DNA of 5,898 nt from assembly GCA_003532715.1 (NCBI GenBank), contig DOEZ01000504.1, positions 1 through 5,898 on the forward strand, read 5' to 3'. Made by a program: the position numbers and the translations under genes. The notes below the pieces were generated by a model. The model made no database searches, was not told the DNA's origin, and saw only the letters and a program-made list of their open reading frames with translations. This document shows, piece by piece, positions 1-4,278 of this stretch; positions within the stretch are counted from its first letter, which is position 1; every line of letters starts with the position of its first letter. This DNA comes from Planctomycetaceae bacterium (lineage in GTDB: Bacteria; Planctomycetota; Planctomycetia; Pirellulales; Thermoguttaceae).

Positions 1-24
1 GCGTTCTCGCCCGCGTTCTCGCCC
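1..24. repeat. 12-bp direct tandem repeat (two units)
   Basis: Two perfect adjacent copies of GCGTTCTCGCCC occupy 1-12 and 13-24. A partial relative, GTGTTCTCGCG, lies near 93-103. The array may continue to the left of the window, so copy number is unknown. No function is evident. Confidence 0.6.
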
Positions 25-58
25 GTCCAGCGCGAACGTGTTATCCAACCGAGTCGTG

Positions 59-87
59 TTGCCTTGCTTGTGCCGGAACGGTAGAAT
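59..87 (+). promoter_or_regulatory. candidate sigma70-type promoter for the basic protein gene
   Basis: TTGCCT (59-64) and TAGAAT (82-87) are separated by exactly 17 bases. The -10 box matches the consensus at 5 of 6 positions and the -35 box at 4 of 6. Transcription would begin near 94, giving a leader of about 46 nt before the ATG at 140. This would also exclude the upstream in-frame GTG at 38 as a start. Consensus matching alone is weak evidence, and planctomycete promoters are poorly defined. Confidence 0.35.
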
Positions 88-130
88 TCGCCGTGTTCTC
101 GCGTTTCGTCCGAACCCCAAGAGAAGTAAC

Positions 131-134
131 GGAG
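131..134 (+). promoter_or_regulatory. Shine-Dalgarno GGAG supporting the ATG at 140
   Basis: GGAG lies five bases upstream of ATG 140. It favours that start over the in-frame GTG at 38, which has no comparable site and would add 34 residues unlike the rest of the protein. Confidence 0.5.
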
Positions 135-139
135 TACCC

Positions 140-994
140 ATGGCCATCAGTATTGCAAAAGCACGTTCGCTATGCGACGAGGCGGAACTCGAACTAGTCA
201 TGGAGAGCGCACCGAAGCGTCTCGCCACCTTGTCGGCGGCGCGGCTGAATCAGACGGCGGAACTCGCTCGAAAGCTGCGAGACAAGTGGCTCGACCAGTC
301 GCGGGGGCAACGGCGGACGAAGCAGACAACGCAACAGACACGAGACATCGCGGCCAACGCCCGAAGCGAGGAGAAGGCCCAACTGTTCGCCGAAGTGCTC
401 GAACGGTTCGAGAAGCAACTGCGCAAGGTCGAGGCCGCCGGCGCGGTCGGCGGCAAAGCCAAGCGTCAATCGCCTTCTCGCAAGGCACGAACCGCCGAGC
501 ATCGCGAAAAGCGCGCCGCCACTCGCGAAGCCCTTCAGTCGCAGCAGGAAGCGATCGCGCTCGAACAGGCCGCGCGGCAAGCACCGGCCGGCGAATCGCC
601 GGCTGGAGAATCGCCGGCTGGAGAATCGCTAACCAGCGCGAAGCCGGCCGGCCGGCAGCCCGCGAAGAAACAAGTCGTCCGGAAGAAGTCCGCCGAGAAA
701 GCTCGCATCGAGAAGAAGTCTGCCGAGAATAGGTCTACAAAGAAACAGACTACCAAGAAGAAGGCTGCCGTGAAGGCAAGTAAGGCGTTTGTCGCGCGCA
801 AGAAGAAGGCCACGGCCGCGGCCGGTATTCTCGACGACGACGCGACAAAACCGGCCGACGTCAAGAAGAAGACCCTTCGGGCCAAGACGGTTGCCAAGCA
901 GGACCGCCTCGCGCAAGGCGGAGCGGTGCGCATTCAGCACCACATCTCCGCCCGCGCACGACGCAGCCAGGGCCGCCGCGACAGCCGAGGATAG
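140..994 (+). CDS. Lys/Ala/Arg-rich basic protein, histone H1-like tail, function unknown
   Basis: The predicted protein has 284 residues. Residues 1-105 look like a folded, probably helical and coiled-coil region (AELARKLRDKW; LFAEVLERFEKQLRKVEAAG) rich in charged residues. Residues 149-163 are three tandem PAGES pentapeptides. About 165-260 is a low-complexity tail of Lys, Ala and Arg with repeated KKS, KKK and KKA clusters, as in histone H1-like bacterial proteins. The final segment (RIQHHISARARRSQGRRDSR) is again basic but less repetitive and resembles a conserved terminus I recall from planctomycete hypothetical proteins. There is no signal peptide or membrane segment, so it is probably cytoplasmic. 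A nucleic-acid-binding or ribosome/nucleoid-associated role is inferred from charge only. The start at ATG 140 is chosen because of GGAG at 131-134. The gene is probably monocistronic, since a hairpin follows the stop and the next gene starts 190 bases later. Confidence 0.8.
   Translation: MAISIAKARSLCDEAELELVMESAPKRLATLSAARLNQTAELARKLRDKWLDQSRGQRRTKQTTQQTRDIAANARSEEKAQLFAEVLERFEKQLRKVEAAGAVGGKAKRQSPSRKARTAEHREKRAATREALQSQQEAIALEQAARQAPAGESPAGESPAGESLTSAKPAGRQPAKKQVVRKKSAEKARIEKKSAENRSTKKQTTKKKAAVKASKAFVARKKKATAAAGILDDDATKPADVKKKTLRAKTVAKQDRLAQGGAVRIQHHISARARRSQGRRDSRG
584..628 (+). repeat. three 15-bp in-frame tandem repeats encoding PAGES
   Basis: Three 15-bp units at 584-598, 599-613 and 614-628 each encode PAGES. 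Units 2 and 3 are identical (CCGGCTGGAGAATCG); unit 1 differs at two third-codon positions. The perfect last pair suggests recent expansion. The repeat falls between the N-terminal helical region and the Lys-rich tail, where length variation would be tolerated. Confidence 0.85.
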
Positions 995-997
995 TCG

Positions 998-1027
998 GGG
1001 CGCGAGACCACCGACCATGACGCGCCC
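998..1027 (+). terminator. GC-rich hairpin just after the basic protein gene, possible terminator
   Basis: GGGCGCG (998-1004) pairs perfectly with CGCGCCC (1021-1027) around a 16-base loop, starting three bases after the stop codon. There is no T-run after it, so it is not a canonical intrinsic terminator. It could still stabilise a 3' end or arise by chance in GC-rich DNA. Confidence 0.3.
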
Positions 1028-1167
1028 TGCGGTCGAGCATCGGCGATCCAGTTCGCGGGTACTACCAATTCCGGCAAGCGTTTCCCGAAGCCAAAACGCC
1101 ACCAGGATTTCCGGAGTGATGGCGATTCGGCCCTCCGTATCTACCGGTCACTTCGACGTTTCAGTAC

Positions 1168-1172
1168 AAGGA
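1168..1172 (+). promoter_or_regulatory. possible ribosome binding site for the methyltransferase gene
   Basis: AAGGA lies 12 bases before ATG 1185 and 15 before ATG 1188. The spacing is long, so support is modest. An alternative in-frame ATG at 1119 has GGAG only two bases upstream, too close for normal initiation. Confidence 0.3.
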
Positions 1173-1184
1173 CCCCCATTACCA

Positions 1185-2309
1185 ATGATGACCAGCAAGG
1201 AACGCCTGCTTACGGCATTGCGCCGGGGCAAGCCCGATCGTCTGCCCGTCTCGGTGCATCAATGGCAGCCTTACCATCTCGACACGTATCTCGGCGGAAT
1301 CAGCGCGCTGGAGGCGTTCGCGCGATTCGAGATGGACGCCCAGATACAGTATTTCGAGTCGATGGGCCAGTTCTGGCTGGTCGACGCCGATTTCGCGAAG
1401 TTTTCGACGTCCGACTGGATCGACGACGCGACGATCGTCAGCGACGATCCGGACAACCGGATCGCGCATCACACGATTCGCACGCCCGGCGGCACGTTGA
1501 CCTACAAAACGGCCGGCGATCGCAAGACGACTTGGATCACCGAGTATCTGATCAAGAACCTCGAGGACATCGAGCTGATCCGCCGCCACATGCCGGTGCC
1601 CAAGCTCGACCTCGCACCGATCGCGGCGGCGCACGACGAGGTGGGCGACCGGGGTATTTTGCGCGGGTTTGTCTGGGGCGATCAGGCCGGCTGCTGGCAA
1701 CATGCGTGCTGCCTGATGGACATCAACCGGCTGCTGATGCTCTGTTTCGACGAGCCCGGGTGGGTTCACGAACTGCTCGATGTGCTGCTGGAAAAGAAAC
1801 TCCGGTTCATCGAGTCGATGAAAGGCGCTCGCTTCGACCTGGTCGAGACGGGCGGCGGGGCGTCGTCGTCGACGGTCATCTCGCCCAAGCTGCACGAGGA
1901 GTTCTGCCTGCCCTACGACCGGAAGATGCACGACGCACTGCACGATTTGGGCTTCCTGATTACCTATCACACGTGCGGCGGAACGATCGGGCTCGAAGAC
2001 CTGATCGTGGCCAACGGGTGCGACGCCTCCGAGACGCTCGCCCCTCCGTCGGTCGGCGGCAACCAGGAGCCATGGCAATTCGCCGAGAAAATCGCCGGCC
2101 GAATCGCCCTGATCGGCGGCGTCGATCAGTTCAACACGGTCGGCGAGGGGAGCGAGCAGTTCATTCGCAACACGGTCCACGACCTGTTCGAGCGATTTGG
2201 CCGCAACGGCGGCTGGATCTGCTCGCTGAGCGACCATTTCTTCGACACGCCACCCGAAAACCTCGGCTATTTCGCCGCCGCGGCCCGCGAGTGTCGCTAC
2301 ACGGATTGA
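1185..2309 (+). CDS. uroporphyrinogen-decarboxylase-family (MtaA/MtbA/CmuA-like) methyltransferase
   Basis: The 374-residue product begins MMTSKERLLTALRRGKPDRL, the usual opening of URO-D-superfamily methyltransferases, which move methyl groups between corrinoid proteins and thiols such as coenzyme M or a cobalamin partner. The family's zinc-site pattern is visible: His262-x-Cys264 in the segment YHTCGG, and a late Cys346 in GGWICSLSDHF. This matches the H-x-C...C ligand arrangement known for MtaA-type enzymes. GGVD at 311-314 is a typical barrel-strand motif. It is probably not HemE, because the substrate-binding RQAGR motif expected near the N terminus is replaced by SVHQWQPY. There is no signal peptide, so it is a soluble cytoplasmic enzyme of normal length for the family. 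ATG 1185 or 1188 is the likely start; upstream in-frame sequence is unlike the family. No corrinoid protein, activator or methyl acceptor gene lies nearby, so the substrate cannot be named. Confidence 0.9.
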   Translation: MMTSKERLLTALRRGKPDRLPVSVHQWQPYHLDTYLGGISALEAFARFEMDAQIQYFESMGQFWLVDADFAKFSTSDWIDDATIVSDDPDNRIAHHTIRTPGGTLTYKTAGDRKTTWITEYLIKNLEDIELIRRHMPVPKLDLAPIAAAHDEVGDRGILRGFVWGDQAGCWQHACCLMDINRLLMLCFDEPGWVHELLDVLLEKKLRFIESMKGARFDLVETGGGASSSTVISPKLHEEFCLPYDRKMHDALHDLGFLITYHTCGGTIGLEDLIVANGCDASETLAPPSVGGNQEPWQFAEKIAGRIALIGGVDQFNTVGEGSEQFIRNTVHDLFERFGRNGGWICSLSDHFFDTPPENLGYFAAAARECRYTD

Positions 2310-2413
2310 ACGACAGGAATCGTGGACGCGGGGTCGAGCCGCGCTCGGGGCGAGTGGAAATCCCTCGTTGGAATCAAGGACCATCCTGAGATTCTCGACG
2401 CGACCGCGGCGAC

Positions 2414-2449
2414 ACGGCAATGTCGGGCGAGGCCATCCATGCCACTGGG
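2414..2449 (+). repeat. degenerate copy of the dispersed GGATGG/CCATCC repeat
   Basis: The segment begins ACGGCAATGTCGGGCGAGG and contains CCATCCATG. It aligns, with a few substitutions and single-base gaps, to the copies at 4116-4149 and 4234-4267. The left arm of their hairpin (GGATGG) is lost here, suggesting an old, decaying copy. Confidence 0.5.
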
Positions 2450-2566
2450 CGTTGTTCTGTTGGTGTTGACGTCCACAGGCGGTCCCCCCACTCCTTCGCT
2501 CTCTTACTCCGTCGCACCGTCGCGTCTTCGTGTGAGACAAAATCCCCAAATCCCCTGACCCCCACC

Positions 2567-2595
2567 TTGCCAAAACCAACCGCTTCAACTAAACT
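2567..2595 (+). promoter_or_regulatory. candidate promoter upstream of the small membrane protein gene
   Basis: TTGCCA (2567-2572, 5 of 6 to consensus) and TAAACT (2590-2595, 4 of 6) are spaced by 17 bases. The leader to ATG 2781 would be about 180 nt, which is long; it would be about 105 nt to the alternative ATG at 2709. Consensus match only. Confidence 0.25.
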
Positions 2596-2780
2596 GCTCG
2601 ACGGCAGCGTCTTGAAGAGGGAGTGGAAAAAGTAGACCGAATCGGCTGGCCAAATTTCGGGGCCACACCGACTGCCGGCATACACCGGGAGCGTGGCACG
2701 TGGACGAAATGATTCTTCACCAACGCGACACGAGCGAATCCAAGAGGCCAAGCCGATCGACTTCACTTGTTCAGGTATAC

Positions 2781-3155
2781 ATGATTAAGTTCCTACCTAA
2801 ACATCCGTTGCTCTATGCACTTCAAGTGTGTGCATTCCTGATTTCTGTGCCAGCCTTTTATTCTACCATCAATTTCAGCGCGGCTGTAACGCCGGCGGAA
2901 GCCATCGCCACGTATCACAAACCTCTGCCGCCCGGCTGGACCGCAGGTGTAATGAACCACGGAGAATATTTGAAATGGTGGACAATACAGGAACGACCAC
3001 TCGTATTCGGGTTATCTGCACTCGCCCTCACTACCAGCGTTCTCTTTATTTGGGGTTCTCTCGCGTGGGTTTGGTGGGAGAAGCGGGGACAATTCCGGGG
3101 ACAGACAATTCCGGGACGGGAACACGAACCGATTACTGGAGAACAGGCAAGATAG
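2781..3155 (+). CDS. small two-helix membrane protein, function unknown
   Basis: I do not recognise this 124-residue protein. It starts MIKFLPKHP, followed by a hydrophobic helix at about 10-32 and a second at about 74-99 that ends in a Trp-rich boundary (WVWWEKR). Positive residues flank the outer ends of both helices, so a hairpin with both termini in the cytoplasm and a loop of about 40 residues (33-73) outside is predicted. The loop contains PLPPGW and two adjacent tryptophans. The tail (100-124) is hydrophilic and includes a nucleotide repeat. In-frame alternatives are ATG 2709 and GTG 2700; 2781 is preferred because it places a short basic head directly before the first helix, with a weak AGG five bases upstream. 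By eye about half the codons end in A or T, unlike the strongly G/C-ending neighbours, suggesting a fast-evolving or acquired gene. The two plausible membrane helices are the main support for coding. Confidence 0.6.
   Translation: MIKFLPKHPLLYALQVCAFLISVPAFYSTINFSAAVTPAEAIATYHKPLPPGWTAGVMNHGEYLKWWTIQERPLVFGLSALALTTSVLFIWGSLAWVWWEKRGQFRGQTIPGREHEPITGEQAR
3088..3115 (+). repeat. 12-bp direct repeat with 16-bp period inside the C-terminal coding tail
   Basis: GACAATTCCGGG occurs exactly at 3088-3099 and 3104-3115. The 16-base period is not a multiple of three, so the copies are read in different frames. This suggests the tail of the membrane protein was formed from, or invaded by, a non-coding repeat. 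Confidence 0.7.
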
Positions 3156-3254
3156 AATCGCTCGGTCCGAAACAAGAACAAACCAGACCAAGACGATTAG
3201 CGGTGACATGGCCGATTACGGGTTTGATTCGATGACGTACGATAGCCGCGCGGC

Positions 3255-3330
3255 TCTCCGCGTCTTTGCGCCCTGGCGGCTTTGCGTTAGAAGAAGACCA
3301 CGCCGGCAAGGATGGACAAGCCTTCCATCC
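3255..3330 (+). repeat. composite dispersed repeat, copy 1
   Basis: The block 3258-3289 matches 4073-4104 at 28 of 32 positions, including GGCGGCTTTGCGTTA. After a variable spacer, CGGCAAGGATGG (3304-3315) and CCATCC (3325-3330) match the second module of the copies at 4116-4149 and 4234-4267. The order of the two modules is the same as in copy 2, so they probably move or duplicate as a unit. Confidence 0.75.
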
Positions 3331-3354
3331 GCTCTGCCGAGTGCGCTATCACCC

Positions 3355-3533
3355 GGCCCGAAGGGCCATCACTTCGTAGCCCAGGGCAACGCCCTGGGAA
3401 CCGAGATTCAAAAGAAATGACGCCCTGAAAGGGCAAAACTGGATCTGTTCGGCCCTTTCAGGGCGATCGTTGCATCGGAACATCCCGTTCCCAGGGCGGT
3501 GCCCTGGGCTACTGAGTGGCAGCCTTTCAGGCT
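3355..3533. repeat. symmetric nested inverted repeat of six hairpins (REP/BIME- or MITE-like)
   Basis: The long arms 3370-3401 and 3487-3518 are reverse complements at 30 or so of 32 positions; the inner 26 bases differ at one. Each arm contains its own hairpin with CCCAGGGC and GCCCTGGG (3380-3398; 3490-3508). The inner arms 3421-3434 and 3452-3465 are perfect 14-base complements, each with a short stem of the type GCCCT-GAA-AGGGC. Outer short hairpins occur at 3355-3367 (GGCCC-GAA-GGGCC) and 3521-3533 (AGCCT-TTC-AGGCT). The order is A-B-A then A'-B'-A'. Similar CCCAGGGC...GCCCTGGG sequences are familiar from repeats in many environmental bacterial genomes. No transposase is present. Confidence 0.85.
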
Positions 3534-3552
3534 TATTGTCGATGTGACCGAT

Positions 3553-3618
3553 TCGTGAGACAATGGTAGCCGGCGGGCGTCCTCGTCAGACAATGGTCGT
3601 GGGCTGGCGCCGTCCCCG
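3553..3618 (+). repeat. imperfect tandem duplication of about 30 bp
   Basis: TCGTGAGACAATGGT (3553-3567) and TCGTCAGACAATGGT (3583-3597) match at 14 of 15 positions with a period of 30. The remainder of each unit is a looser GGC-rich match. A small hairpin (ATCCTCT/AGAGGAT, 3625-3645) follows. Confidence 0.5.
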
Positions 3619-3689
3619 TTCCAGATCCTCTTTAGAAGAGAGGATGGAGAAGAACCGACGAAAAAGACCAACTCCCAGCCGGATAACTC

Positions 3690-3748
3690 TTCTCCGTGCC
3701 TTTGTGAGAAAACAAAAGACTCTCACAAAGACACAAAGCCACGGAGAA
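3690..3748. repeat. inverted repeat with asymmetric arms
   Basis: The left arm, from 3690 to about 3710 (TTCTCCGTGCCTTTGTGAGA), pairs with the right arm 3721-3748. The right arm carries an extra 8 bases (reading TGTCTTTG on the reverse strand) that the left arm lacks, and there is one further mismatch near the stem base. The intervening loop is A-rich. This type of CTCCGTG...CTTTGTG palindrome is widespread in environmental bacteria. It is AT-richer than the surrounding DNA. Confidence 0.8.
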
Positions 3749-3972
3749 ATCGCGAACACTTTTCACCCAGATGCCACTGGCTGCCCCTGTCCGGCGGGTT
3801 GCGACAACCGGGTCCCCCAACCAAGAACAAAAAGGTGACAGCCACTAAAATCAGGCCAAATAGGCAGGAAGGAACCGGCGTCGCTCGGACGCATAACGAG
3901 GTCCACGAGATCGGCGCGACGAGTCTCTCGAGTTCCGAGGAACGGAGACACCCATACATAACTCCCAGGAAA

Positions 3973-4056
3973 GAGCCGCGCACGAAGCAAGCGATTCGCA
4001 GGGGTGCGATTTTCTCGGCGGCATGATCACACATCCGCTTACTTCGTGCGCGGCTC
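3973..4056. repeat. 21-bp inverted repeat around a 42-base centre
   Basis: 3973-3993 (begins GAGCCGCGCACGAAG) and 4036-4056 (ends CTTCGTGCGCGGCTC) are reverse complements at 20 of 21 positions. The centre (3994-4035) encodes nothing recognisable. It could be a small non-autonomous element or a large stem-loop in RNA. Confidence 0.8.
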
Positions 4057-4072
4057 CTTCGAACGAGTCTCC

Positions 4073-4149
4073 CCGCGTCCCTGCACCGTGGCGGCTTTGC
4101 GTTAAGAGACCGCGACGGCAAGGATGGGCAAGCCATCCATGGCACACGG
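4073..4149 (+). repeat. composite dispersed repeat, copy 2
   Basis: Module one (4073-4104) matches 3258-3289 at 28 of 32 positions. Module two (4116-4149) contains the hairpin GGATGG-GCAAG-CCATCC (4122-4138) and is 33 of 34 identical to 4234-4267. Copy 2 is less decayed than copy 1. Confidence 0.8.
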
Positions 4150-4233
4150 TGAAGTGGGCCGAATGGGAATCGACGTGCAAGGTGAGGGCCGGGAGAACGA
4201 CGTCGAAGCTGGTGCTAACCTGCAAGGCAAGGC

Positions 4234-4267
4234 CGGCAAGGATGGGCAAGCCATCCGTGGCACACGG
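4234..4267 (+). repeat. dispersed repeat, second module only, next to the helicase stop codon
   Basis: This 34-base segment differs from 4116-4149 at one position (CCATCCG for CCATCCA) and keeps the GGATGG/CCATCC stem. It ends 11 bases from the helicase stop codon, so helicase transcripts would carry the hairpin directly after the coding region. The first module is absent here. Confidence 0.8.
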
Positions 4268-4278
4268 CGGGGGTTTGT

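Larger units (their letters stand above)
2310..2780. other. intergenic spacer with a decayed repeat copy
   Basis: No convincing gene is seen in these 471 bases. They hold a degenerate copy of the dispersed repeat (2414-2449), a stretch near 2505-2540 (ending CGTCTTCGTGTGAGAC) that recalls the inverted-repeat element at 3690-3748, and a candidate promoter at 2567-2595. Short open frames on both strands read through these repeats and have no recognisable protein character. Confidence 0.6.
3156..4278. other. repeat-rich intergenic island, no credible gene
   Basis: About 1.1 kb lies between the membrane protein stop and the helicase stop. Open frames of 60-230 codons exist on both strands, but they run through palindromic repeats and keep no consistent protein character, so none is called. 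The island holds the composite repeat at 3255-3330, the symmetric palindrome at 3355-3533, an imperfect 30-bp tandem at 3553-3618, inverted repeats at 3690-3748 and 3973-4056, and further dispersed repeat copies at 4073-4149 and 4234-4267. Confidence 0.75.

Noticed and set aside
38..139. In-frame GTG at 38 as start of the basic protein
   Set aside because: It adds 34 residues of different character, has no ribosome binding site, and lies upstream of the candidate promoter; ATG 140 has GGAG in front.
172..732. Plus-strand open frame overlapping the basic protein
   Set aside because: Arg-rich out-of-frame reading of the same GC-rich sequence.
1185..2309. HemE (uroporphyrinogen decarboxylase proper)
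   Set aside because: The RQAGR substrate-binding motif is absent and the H-x-C...C zinc pattern points to the methyltransferase branch.
2327..2343. CGCGG/CCGCG hairpin after the methyltransferase as a terminator
   Set aside because: Only a 5-bp stem, no T-run, and expected by chance in such GC-rich sequence.
1179..2588. Long open frame on the minus strand opposite the methyltransferase
   Set aside because: It is a codon-bias shadow of a clear methyltransferase gene; its translation is Arg/Asp/Val-rich with no domain.
3208..3420. Short open frame ending in a VAQGNALGTE-type peptide, and its minus-strand counterpart at 3408-3671
   Set aside because: Both translate the palindromic repeat; such peptides are familiar products of false gene calls on this repeat type.
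3255..4267. Possible CRISPR array
   Set aside because: Repeats differ in length and family, have irregular spacing and are palindromic; no regular repeat-spacer pattern or cas gene.
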